From Actinophytocola glycyrrhizae (lineage in GTDB: Bacteria > Actinomycetota > Actinomycetes > Mycobacteriales > Pseudonocardiaceae), in the NCBI RefSeq assembly GCF_042653545.1, contig NZ_JBHSIS010000010.1:558001-622000 (forward strand): a stretch of DNA of 64,000 nt, written 5' to 3'. Below are positions 23,767 through 30,831 of the stretch, one piece after another; position 1 is the stretch's first letter, and each line of letters starts with the position of its first letter. The notes beneath the pieces were generated by a model, which was not told where the DNA came from, ran no database searches, and was given only the letters and a program-made list of their open reading frames with translations. Both the position numbers and the translations under genes were made by a program.

Positions 23767-24336
23767 ATGGCGGACATCAGCCCACTCGCGATCGCGATCA
23801 TCGTCTGTGAGATCGGGTTCTGGGTCATGCTCGCGGCCGGGCTCGCCGCCCGGTACCTGCTGCGGTGGCGGCGCACGAGCGTGGTCCTGCTGGTGGGCAC
23901 ACCGCTGCTGGACCTCGCGCTGCTGGCGTTCACGGTGGCCGACCTGCGGGGCGGCGGCGAGGCGACGACGGTGCACGGGCTCGGCGCGGCCTATCTCGGG
24001 TTCAGCGTCGCGTTCGGGCACAGCCTCGTCCGGTGGGCCGACCAGCGCGTCGCACACCGGTTCGCGGGCGGTCCGCCGCCGGTGAAGCCGCCAAGGCGCG
24101 GGCCGGAGAAGGTGCGGTACGAGTGGCGCGAGTGGGGCAAATGCCTTGCGGGGGCGGCGATCGCGTGCGCGGCGATGGCACTGCTGTCCTTCGTGGTCGC
24201 GTCACCGGCGCAGACCGAGGCCCTGTGGGGTGTCGGCGGCTGGATGATGCGGCTGGGTGTGGTGACGGGGATCTGGCTCGTGGCCGGTCCGCTGTGGACG
24301 ACGTTGGCGAATGTGCGCATCAGGGGGTTGCGATGA
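23767..24336 (+). CDS. Integral membrane protein, hypothetical
   Basis: A 189-aa protein with about five membrane helices: residues ~7-30, 38-57, 66-88, then after a Pro/Arg-rich cytosolic loop (PPPVKPPRRGPEK), ~125-145 and ~155-178. A predicted loop contains the conserved-looking YEWREWGK. The family occurs in actinobacteria but has no assigned role. It overlaps the next small gene by ATGA, making a two-gene unit divergent from the two-component system. Confidence 0.7.
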   Translation: MADISPLAIAIIVCEIGFWVMLAAGLAARYLLRWRRTSVVLLVGTPLLDLALLAFTVADLRGGGEATTVHGLGAAYLGFSVAFGHSLVRWADQRVAHRFAGGPPPVKPPRRGPEKVRYEWREWGKCLAGAAIACAAMALLSFVVASPAQTEALWGVGGWMMRLGVVTGIWLVAGPLWTTLANVRIRGLR

Positions 24337-24539
24337 AATGGTTCACCGAGGCGATCGGGATCGTGCTCTGTATCCAGGGCGTTGGCGGCGGGCTCAGCGC
24401 GCTGCTGGAGGGCGGGCGCAGCTGGTTCCTGGTCCGGTACGTGGTGCCAGGCGGCGCACAGGTCGCCGTCGCGGCAGTGCTCGCGCTGGTGGGGGTGCTG
24501 GTGCTGGTCGCGGGGTCCCGCAAGCGCCAGTACGCGTGA
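24333..24539 (+). CDS. Small two-helix membrane protein, hypothetical
   Basis: 68 aa: hydrophobic helix 1 (EAIGIVLCIQGVGGGLSALL), a short loop and helix 2 (AVAAVLALVGVLVLVAGS), ending in the basic KRQYA. It overlaps the preceding membrane-protein gene by 4 bp, so the two are produced together and may form a complex. No family recognised. Confidence 0.7.
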   Translation: MKWFTEAIGIVLCIQGVGGGLSALLEGGRSWFLVRYVVPGGAQVAVAAVLALVGVLVLVAGSRKRQYA

Positions 24540-24586
24540 GCGACGGGGCCCGCGGGACGGCAACCGCAGGGGGCTCGCGGGCCCCG

Positions 24587-25342
24587 TCACACCTGCCGGA
24601 CCACCACGCCCGCCGCTTCGAGGGCCGCGACCTCGGCCGCGGGCGCGTCCGTGTCGGTCACGACCACGTCCAGATCGGACACCGGCGTCACCACGGCCAG
24701 CGCGGTGCGGGTGAACTTCGGCGAGTCGGCCACGGCGATCACCCGGCTCGCCGAGCGCATCGCGGCCCGCTTCACCGCGGCGTCGGCCAGGTCGTGGCCG
24801 GTCACGCCGTGCGCGGCGGTCAGCCCGCAGCACCCGAGGACGGCCGTGTCGAACCGCAGCGACGCGAGCGAGGCCTCGGTCAGCGGCCCGGTCAGCGCCA
24901 GTTCCCCCAGCCGCGGCGCGCCACCGGGGAACAGCAGCGTCAGCGCGGGCGCGCCCACCAGCACGTTCGCCGCGTGCAGGGACAGCGGCACGACCGTGAG
25001 CCGCCGGTGCCGCACCGCCCGCGCCACGGCGACGCACGTGGTCCCGCTGTCCAGCACCACCGACTCGCCGTCCGCGAGCAGCGCCGCGACCGCCTCGGCG
25101 ATCCGCCGCTTGGCCGCGACGCCCTCGGTGGCCCGCAGCGCGTAGGGCGGCTCCTCGCCACGCAACAGCAGGCTCCGCGCACCGCCCCGGTAACGCTCCA
25201 GCACGCCCTGCGCCGCGAGCACCTCCAGGTCACGCCGGATGGTCATCTCGGAAGCGCCGGTCAGCGCGGCCAGCCCGGCCACGCTCATCTCCCCGGCATC
25301 CCTGGTCGCCTCGACGATCCGCCGCAGTCGTTCAGTGCTCAC
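24587..25342 (-). CDS. DeoR-family transcriptional regulator
   Basis: About 251 aa. The N-terminal DeoR HTH reads RLRRIVEATRDAGEMSVAGL, then SEMTIRRDLEVLAAQGVLER, and is followed by the DeoRC sugar-phosphate sensor domain with VVLDSGTTCVAVARAV and FDTAVLGCCGLTAAHGVT. GTG codons at 25351, 25348 and 25342 are possible starts; 25342 fits the usual STERL opening. It is divergent from an MFS transporter, and a strong palindrome lies between them, so regulation of the transporter and of itself is likely. Confidence 0.88.
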   Translation of the reverse strand: MSTERLRRIVEATRDAGEMSVAGLAALTGASEMTIRRDLEVLAAQGVLERYRGGARSLLLRGEEPPYALRATEGVAAKRRIAEAVAALLADGESVVLDSGTTCVAVARAVRHRRLTVVPLSLHAANVLVGAPALTLLFPGGAPRLGELALTGPLTEASLASLRFDTAVLGCCGLTAAHGVTGHDLADAAVKRAAMRSASRVIAVADSPKFTRTALAVVTPVSDLDVVVTDTDAPAAEVAALEAAGVVVRQV

Positions 25343-25373
25343 GAACACCACAATAGTGCGTAGCCCCGACTAA

Positions 25374-25392
25374 CGAACATGGGTTATGTTCG
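25374..25392. promoter_or_regulatory. Palindromic operator in the deoR/MFS divergent promoter
   Basis: CGAACAT and ATGTTCG are perfect inverted arms around a 5-base spacer. The site sits between the divergent genes and covers the most upstream ATG of the transporter, arguing that translation really begins downstream at 25400 or that the mRNA is leaderless. The DeoR-type protein is the obvious binder. Confidence 0.6.
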
Positions 25393-25399
25393 AAAGGTG

Positions 25400-26599
25400 A
25401 TGCGCCGCGCTCGGACAGCGACCTTTGCCTTCTTCGGCCTGAACGGTTTCGTCATCGGCATGTGGGTCGTCCACATCCCGGTCATCGAACAGCGGGCCGG
25501 CATCGACCACGCCACGTTCGGCCTGCTCCTGCTGCTGCTCGGCGGCGGCGCGTTCGCGGGCATGCAGGTCGCGGGCCCGCTCACCGACCGGTTCGGCCCG
25601 CACCGCGTGGTGCCGCTGTCGGCGGTCCTCTGCACGACCGCGCTGATCCTGCCCGGCCTCGCCACCAGCGGCGTCGCGCTCGGCGCGGCACTGCTCGCGC
25701 TCGGCCTCGGCAACGGCTGCCTCGACGTCAGCATGAACGCGCACGCGGTCGAGGTGGAACACGCCTACGGGCGCACGATCATGTCCGCCTTCCACGCGGT
25801 GTGGTCGGTCGGCGGTTTCCTGGCAGCGCTCGCCGGTGCCCGCACCCTGACCTGGGGCTGGTCCCCGGCGACCACGTTCGCCGTCGCGACCGGGATCACG
25901 CTGGCCATCGCCGCGGCCGCCACCCCAGCGCTCCTGCGCAAGGCACCGAAACCGGCCGCCGATGGCCGCGAGCAGCGCAGGCGCACCCCTGGCCGCATCT
26001 GGTGGCTGGCCCTGATCGCGTTCCTGCTGATGCTGGCCGAGGGCGTGGCGAACGACTGGAGCGTGCTGCACCTGAGCACGGTCCTCGGCGCGCCGGAGGC
26101 GACCGCCGCGTACGCGTACGGATGTTTCGCCGCCGCCATGACCATCGGCCGCCTGCTCACCGACCCGGTGTCCCAGCGGTTCGGCCCGGTGGCGATCGTC
26201 CGGTACGGCTCGGTGATCGCGACGGCGGGCATCGTGACCGCGTCGCTCACCACGTCGATCCCGGTCGCGCTCGCCGGGTGGACGCTGTTCGGCATCGGCC
26301 TGTCCGGCGCCGTGCCGCAACTGTTCAGCGCCGCGGGCCACGCCGACCGCGAGAACGCGGGCGCGAACGTGTCCCGGGTCGCGGGCCTCGGCTACCTCGG
26401 CATCCTCGCGGGCCCGGCCGTGGTGGGCCCGATGACCCACCTGATGCCGCTCAACCACACGTTCCTGCTGATCGCGGTGTTCTGCGTGGTCGCGGTCGCG
26501 GCGGCGGGAATCCTCAGTCCGGCCACTCCGCACGACGCTTCTCCAGGAACGCCGCCATCCCCTCCCGGGCACCGGGAAGCTGGGACGCGGCAGCCATGA
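25400..26599 (+). CDS. MFS transporter (YbjJ/FucP-like)
   Basis: About 399 aa with twelve predicted membrane helices. The opening FAFFGLNGFVIGMWVVHIPV and the repeat LGLGNGCLDVSMNAHAVEVE (~110-130) are typical of the YbjJ/sugar-porter branch of the MFS; the two halves are joined by a basic loop near residue 195. Substrate unknown. ATG 25400 was chosen because ATG 25379 lies within the palindrome. The last 86 bp overlap, antisense, the end of the enoyl-CoA hydratase gene, giving a Pro/His-rich tail that does not look like a helix. Confidence 0.85.
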   Translation: MRRARTATFAFFGLNGFVIGMWVVHIPVIEQRAGIDHATFGLLLLLLGGGAFAGMQVAGPLTDRFGPHRVVPLSAVLCTTALILPGLATSGVALGAALLALGLGNGCLDVSMNAHAVEVEHAYGRTIMSAFHAVWSVGGFLAALAGARTLTWGWSPATTFAVATGITLAIAAAATPALLRKAPKPAADGREQRRRTPGRIWWLALIAFLLMLAEGVANDWSVLHLSTVLGAPEATAAYAYGCFAAAMTIGRLLTDPVSQRFGPVAIVRYGSVIATAGIVTASLTTSIPVALAGWTLFGIGLSGAVPQLFSAAGHADRENAGANVSRVAGLGYLGILAGPAVVGPMTHLMPLNHTFLLIAVFCVVAVAAAGILSPATPHDASPGTPPSPPGHREAGTRQP

Positions 26600-27281
26600 C
26601 CTCGACGGCGATCGCGTAGGCGTCGGCCTCCGGCCGGTCGAGCTGGGCGTAGACGGTCTGCTTGCCGATGGCCTTGCTGGCCCGGCTCCCCCGCGTGGCC
26701 CTGGCCAGCAGCTCGTCGACGGCGGCGTCGAGCGCGTCGGCCGGGACGACCCTGTTGACCAGGCCCCACTCGAGCGCGGTCGGCGCGTCGATCACGTCAC
26801 CGGTCAGCACCATCTCCATCAGGCGCTTGCGCCCGATGCCGCGCGCCACCGGCACCGCGGGCGTGTGGCAGAACCAGCCACCCTTGCCCCCCGGCAACGC
26901 GAACCCGGCCGACTCGGCCGCCACCGCCAGGTCGCAGGAGGCCACGAGCTGGCACCCGGCCGCGGTCGCGAGCCCGTGCACCCGCGCGATCACCACCTGC
27001 GGCACCGACTCGATGGTCTTCATCAGCGCGGTGCACAGCTGCAGCAGGTCCCGGACGCCCATGAGGTCACGGGACGCCACGTCACCGAAGTCGTGCCCCG
27101 CCGAGAACACCGGGCCCTCGGCCGCGAGCACGATGCCGCTCGCGGCCGAGTCGCCCGCGTCCTCGAACGCGCTGAGCAGCTCGGACAGGTGCTCGTAGGA
27201 CAGGGAGTTGCGCCGCGCGGGCCGGTTCATGGTGATCCGGACCGTGTCACCGTCCTCCTCGACAACGATGTGCTGTGCCAT
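26514..27281 (-). CDS. Enoyl-CoA hydratase/isomerase family protein (ECHDC3-like)
   Basis: A 255-aa crotonase-fold protein. The oxyanion-hole segments are FSAGHDFGDV (~60) and HGLATAAGCQLVASCDLAVA (~105), and the FALPGGKGGWFCHTPAVPVAR block is characteristic of the ECHDC3-like branch, whose substrate is unsettled. The usual catalytic Glu pair of true enoyl-CoA hydratases is not evident, so hydration of crotonyl-CoA is not assured. It follows the Ehu-type importer on the same strand but is upstream of it in transcription order (40 bp gap). It would fit the acyl-CoA theme of the window. Confidence 0.82.
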   Translation of the reverse strand: MAQHIVVEEDGDTVRITMNRPARRNSLSYEHLSELLSAFEDAGDSAASGIVLAAEGPVFSAGHDFGDVASRDLMGVRDLLQLCTALMKTIESVPQVVIARVHGLATAAGCQLVASCDLAVAAESAGFALPGGKGGWFCHTPAVPVARGIGRKRLMEMVLTGDVIDAPTALEWGLVNRVVPADALDAAVDELLARATRGSRASKAIGKQTVYAQLDRPEADAYAIAVEVMAAASQLPGAREGMAAFLEKRRAEWPD

Positions 27282-27321
27282 GCCCCGACCGTAGCCCCGC
27301 CGCGGCGGACGGGGCCAGCGC

Positions 27322-28122
27322 TCAGTGCTCCAGCACGGCCTGCAGGAACGTGCGCGTGCGCTCGTGGTCCGGCTCGCTGAACAGCTTGTCCGGCGGCGCG
27401 TCCTCCAGGACGTGGCCGTGGTCGAACATCATCACCCGGTCGGACACGTCCCGCGCGAAACCCATCTCGTGGGTCACGCACAGGAACGTGATGTCCGTGG
27501 TCTTCGCGATGTCCTTCAACAGCGCCAGCACACCGGCGACCAGCTCCGGGTCCAGCGCCGAGGTGACCTCGTCCAGCAGCAGCACGTCGGGCCGCATGGC
27601 GAGCGCCCGCGCGATCGCCACCCGCTGCTGCTGCCCACCCGAGAGCTGCGAAGGGTGCGCGTCGATCTTGTCCGACAGCCCCACCAGTTCGAGCAGGTCC
27701 CTGGCGCGTTCCTCGGCCTCCGCCCTGGACAGGCCAAGCGCCCGGATCGGCGCCTCGGTGAGGTTCTGCAGCACCTTCATGTTGGGGAACAGGTTGAACT
27801 GCTGGAACACCATGCCGATGCGCTTGCGGATCTGCCGCTGGTACTTGTCGTCGGCAGGCACCCACCGCTCACCCCGGCGCATGTGGCTCAGGCAGTCGCC
27901 GCCGACGTGGATCCGCCCGCCGCTGACCTGTTCCAGGGTCATCAGCAGCCGCAGGATGGTCGTCTTGCCCGAGCCGCTCGGCCCGATCAGCGTGACGAAC
28001 TCCCCCGGTTCGACCGCGAAGTTCAGTTCGTCCAGCACCACGTTCTGGCCGAACCTCTTCATCACGCCGTCGAACCGGATCATGACATCGGACGCCGGCT
28101 CAGCGTGCTGCGATTCCGACAC
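27322..28122 (-). CDS. ehuA: ABC transporter ATP-binding protein, ectoine/polar amino acid type
   Basis: A 266-aa ATPase: Walker A GPSGSGKTT (~52), Q-loop, signature LSGGQQQRVAIARAL (~158), Walker B VLLLDEVTSALDP, and H-loop VTHEMGF. Belongs to the polar-amino-acid/EhuA branch and powers import through the two permeases encoded just upstream (EhuD, EhuC) of a substrate caught by EhuB. It overlaps the permease gene by 23 bp. Gene order ehuB-C-D-A is kept. Ligand assignment (ectoine/hydroxyectoine) rests on family resemblance only. Confidence 0.88.
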   Translation of the reverse strand: MSESQHAEPASDVMIRFDGVMKRFGQNVVLDELNFAVEPGEFVTLIGPSGSGKTTILRLLMTLEQVSGGRIHVGGDCLSHMRRGERWVPADDKYQRQIRKRIGMVFQQFNLFPNMKVLQNLTEAPIRALGLSRAEAEERARDLLELVGLSDKIDAHPSQLSGGQQQRVAIARALAMRPDVLLLDEVTSALDPELVAGVLALLKDIAKTTDITFLCVTHEMGFARDVSDRVMMFDHGHVLEDAPPDKLFSEPDHERTRTFLQAVLEH

Positions 28123-28777
28123 GACGCTCCATCCATCGAACGAGTAGGGATGCCGAGTAGCTCACGATCAGGAACAGGATGCCCGCGATCGTGATCGGCT
28201 CGACGTACCGGAACGCATCGGAGCCCGCCTCGTAGGCGGTGCCCACGACGTCCAGCACACCGATGGTCAGCAGCAGCGGGGTCTCCTTGAGCATGGAGAT
28301 CGTGTAGTTGCCCAACGCGGGCAGCACCCTCGGGATGGCCTGCGGCAGGATCACGGCCGTCCAGGTGCGGGTTCTCGGCAGGCTGAGCGCCGTCGCCGCC
28401 TCCCACTGCCCCTTGGGCACCCCCTCGATCCCCGCCCGGTACACCTCTGCCGAGTAGGTCGCGTAGTGCACGCCGAAGGTGACGACACCCGTCGTGATCG
28501 GATCCAGCGTCACCCCGAAGGTGGGGAACACGGTGAACACGAAGAACACCTGCACCAGCAACGGGGTGCTGCGGATGAACTCGATGAACAACCAGGTGAT
28601 GGTGCTGACGATCCGGATCGGGGACCGCCGCAACAGTGCCAGCACCAGGCCGAGCGCGTAGGCGAGGATCGAACCGAGAACGGTCACCTGGATCGTGACG
28701 AGCATGCCGTCCACGACGATGTCGGGGAGTACCTCCCAGGCGAAGTCCCAGTCCCAGATGTCAACTGCGGACTGCAT
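28100..28777 (-). CDS. ehuD: ABC permease, ectoine/hydroxyectoine type
   Basis: A 225-aa inner-membrane permease of the His/Glu/Gln/Arg/opine family with about five helices. The EAA loop that docks the ATPase is GVPKGQWEAATALSLPRTRT (~130). It begins directly after EhuC stops and overlaps EhuA. Together with EhuC it forms the membrane heterodimer. Confidence 0.85.
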   Translation of the reverse strand: MQSAVDIWDWDFAWEVLPDIVVDGMLVTIQVTVLGSILAYALGLVLALLRRSPIRIVSTITWLFIEFIRSTPLLVQVFFVFTVFPTFGVTLDPITTGVVTFGVHYATYSAEVYRAGIEGVPKGQWEAATALSLPRTRTWTAVILPQAIPRVLPALGNYTISMLKETPLLLTIGVLDVVGTAYEAGSDAFRYVEPITIAGILFLIVSYSASLLVRWMERRVGIAAR

Positions 28778-29521
28778 CTACTTCACCCCCTTGGAGTCGG
28801 CGAGTCCCAGGTCCTTGTTCCGGTTGAACGAGGAGAAGAACGCCTGGCGCGGCGGCGGCGTCCTGCCGACGAGCGCGGCCGCCCTGCGCTCGAGCAGCCG
28901 CATGCCCATGGTGATCAGGATGGCGAGCACCAGGTAGAACACCAGCACGATGGTCCAGATGGTGGCCGCCTCGGAGATGTTCCTCGGGAGCACGACCCGG
29001 TGTGCCTGCCGGGTCATCTCGGCAACGCCGATGATCGTCAGCAACGCGCTGCCCTTGAGCAGCTGGATGAACAGGTTGTTGAACGGTGGCACCATCTCGA
29101 CCAGCGCCTGCGGCAGGATCACCCGCCGCATCCGCTGAGCCGGTGTCAGGTTGAGCGCGACGGCACCCTCGTGCTGTGCCTTCGGCACGGACTGCACGGC
29201 GCCGCGGACGATCTCCGCACCGTACGCGCCGAAGTTCGCGCCGAGCACGAGGATGCCGACGGCCATGGGCACGATCTGGAAGCCCGTCAGCACCGGCAGC
29301 ACGAAGGCGATCCACAGCAGCTGGACCACCTCGGACGTGCCGCGCCAGATCTCCACGTAGACCCGGGCCACCGCCCGGACAGCCCGGAAGCGCGACAGCA
29401 GGGCAAGCCCGAAGATCACGGCCAGCACGGTCGCGAGCGCGATGCCCCCGAGCGTTGCCTCCACCGTCAGCAACATGCCTTCGAGAATTATCGAGGCGAA
29501 TTCGGGCACTTTCTCGAACAT
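28778..29521 (-). CDS. ehuC: ABC permease, ectoine/hydroxyectoine type
   Basis: A 247-aa inner-membrane permease with about five helices. EAA loop: SVPKAQHEGAVALNLTPAQR (~115), followed by MRRVILPQALVEMVPPFNN. The C-terminal cytosolic tail is charged. It starts 28 bp after the binding-protein gene and abuts EhuD, so it belongs to one operon. Confidence 0.85.
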   Translation of the reverse strand: MFEKVPEFASIILEGMLLTVEATLGGIALATVLAVIFGLALLSRFRAVRAVARVYVEIWRGTSEVVQLLWIAFVLPVLTGFQIVPMAVGILVLGANFGAYGAEIVRGAVQSVPKAQHEGAVALNLTPAQRMRRVILPQALVEMVPPFNNLFIQLLKGSALLTIIGVAEMTRQAHRVVLPRNISEAATIWTIVLVFYLVLAILITMGMRLLERRAAALVGRTPPPRQAFFSSFNRNKDLGLADSKGVK

Positions 29522-29549
29522 GACGGCTCTTACCGTGTCCGGGTTCGGG

Positions 29550-30458
29550 TCACTCGCCCGCGCACAGCTGTTCGGTGGTCACGTCCTCCGGCGGCAGGTT
29601 GTCCTCGGTGAACCCGAACGGCTTGACGATCTCGAGCCACTCGCCGCTTTCGTGCAGCTTGGCCAGCTCGGCGTTGAACGCCTCGACCAGATCGGTCTCA
29701 CCCTTGCGGAAGACGAAACCGCCTGCCTGGATCTGCGGCTTGCCGTCGACCTCGGGCACGAAGCCCTCCGTCACCTCCAGCGGCGCGCCCGGGTTCTGCT
29801 CGATCAGTTCCCGCAACGAGATGTCGGTCAGCGCGCCGCAGTAGGCCCGCTTGTTGACCAGTGCCTGGAACAGCTCCGGCTGGCCCTCGTAGGTCTGGAT
29901 GTTGCCCGCGGGAATACCGGTCGCCTCGGCGACGGACTTCTCGATCGTGCCGCCCAGCACCGCCACCGTCAGCCCCTTGGCCTTGACGTCCTCGAAGGTG
30001 GCGACGCCCTCCGGGTTGCCCGTCGGCACCATGAAGGCGGTGGGCGTGATGTAGTCGACCGCGGAGAACGCGGCGTTCTCGCAGCGGTCGGGCTTGATGG
30101 CCATGCCCGCCGCCACCATGTCGTACTGGCTGGCGTTCAACGCCTGGATCAGCTGGCCGAACTCGACCTGCTCTGCTTCCACCTCGTTGATGCCCATGGC
30201 CTTGAAGACCGCCTTGGCGACCTCGGGCGCCTCGCCGGTGACCTCGCCGTTCTCGGTATAGCCGTAGGGGACCTCCCCCGCGATCCCGACCTTGATCCGT
30301 CCCGCTTCGCGGATCCGTTCCAGGGTGCCGCCTTCGCCGCTGCCGCCCTCCGGTACCTCGGAACAGGCCGTCAGCAGTGCCGGGCCACCGATGATGGCAC
30401 CGCCGGCAACCGCGCCGAACCTGAAGAAGTCCCGTCGTGTCCAGTTACCCATCGCCAT
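29550..30458 (-). CDS. ehuB: Extracellular solute-binding lipoprotein, ectoine/hydroxyectoine type
   Basis: A 302-aa family-3 solute-binding protein. The N terminus has twin arginines (TRRDFFRFGAVAGG) followed by a lipobox-like LLTACS, so it is probably a Tat-exported lipoprotein on the outer face of the membrane. Binding-protein landmarks: RIKVGIAGEVPYGYTENGE, YDMVAAGMAIKPDR and VAVLGGTIEKSVAEATGIPA. ATG 30458 has GAGGAA 8 bases upstream; the open frame continues to 30560 through the promoter. First gene of the ehuBCDA operon. No ectoine catabolic genes accompany it. Confidence 0.86.
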   Translation of the reverse strand: MAMGNWTRRDFFRFGAVAGGAIIGGPALLTACSEVPEGGSGEGGTLERIREAGRIKVGIAGEVPYGYTENGEVTGEAPEVAKAVFKAMGINEVEAEQVEFGQLIQALNASQYDMVAAGMAIKPDRCENAAFSAVDYITPTAFMVPTGNPEGVATFEDVKAKGLTVAVLGGTIEKSVAEATGIPAGNIQTYEGQPELFQALVNKRAYCGALTDISLRELIEQNPGAPLEVTEGFVPEVDGKPQIQAGGFVFRKGETDLVEAFNAELAKLHESGEWLEIVKPFGFTEDNLPPEDVTTEQLCAGE

Positions 30459-30544
30459 CGTCAGTTCCTCACATGCGTTCGCTCGGCGTAAATCGCGTCT
30501 CGATGGCAACTCAACGTAGGGGGCGACGTCACCACTGGTCAAAG

Positions 30545-30580
30545 TCCGGCATAAGATCAACGGCGTCCGTTAGGCAACCG
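30545..30580 (-). promoter_or_regulatory. Candidate ehuB promoter with internal palindrome
   Basis: On the gene strand, TTGCCT (about -35) and TTATGC (about -10) are 17 bases apart, and the spacer contains AACGGACGCCGTT, a 13-bp inverted repeat (30559-30571), well placed for a repressor. The long leader to the start codon (about 90 bases) contains no other clear signal. Purely sequence-based and weakly supported. Confidence 0.35.
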
Positions 30581-30764
30581 AAACATTGGATCGCAACGGC
30601 AGCGGACCAGGGCACGCAGATCTCCTCTCTGACGCTCTCCGTGCCCGGCACATTACTCTCGGCGATACCGGTCGGGGCCACGATCCGCGGCCACTCACCG
30701 CATTTCACACATCCGGGTGAGCACCCTGGACGATTGATTCCGTGTGAAGTGGCTTGCACGACAA

Positions 30765-30820
30765 GTGCCGTCAATGGGCCGTTCAGGGCGCCCAGCGCCC
30801 TGAACGCGCCTTTCAGGGCA
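30765..30820. repeat. Dispersed 56-bp element, copy B
   Basis: Contains GTTCAGGGCGC-CCA-GCGCCCTGAAC (an 11-bp perfect hairpin) followed by CGCGCCTTTCAGGGCA. 53 of 56 bases match copy C (54911-54966). It starts 12 bp beyond the ethylmalonyl-CoA mutase stop and could terminate that transcript. The segment 30459-30831 holds no gene. Confidence 0.85.
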
Positions 30821-30831
30821 ATGCCAATCAT

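Noticed and set aside
22495..24336. A 613-codon plus-strand frame across the histidine kinase
   Set aside because: Only its last 190 codons (from 23767) have membrane-protein features and a sensible start; the rest is antisense to the kinase.
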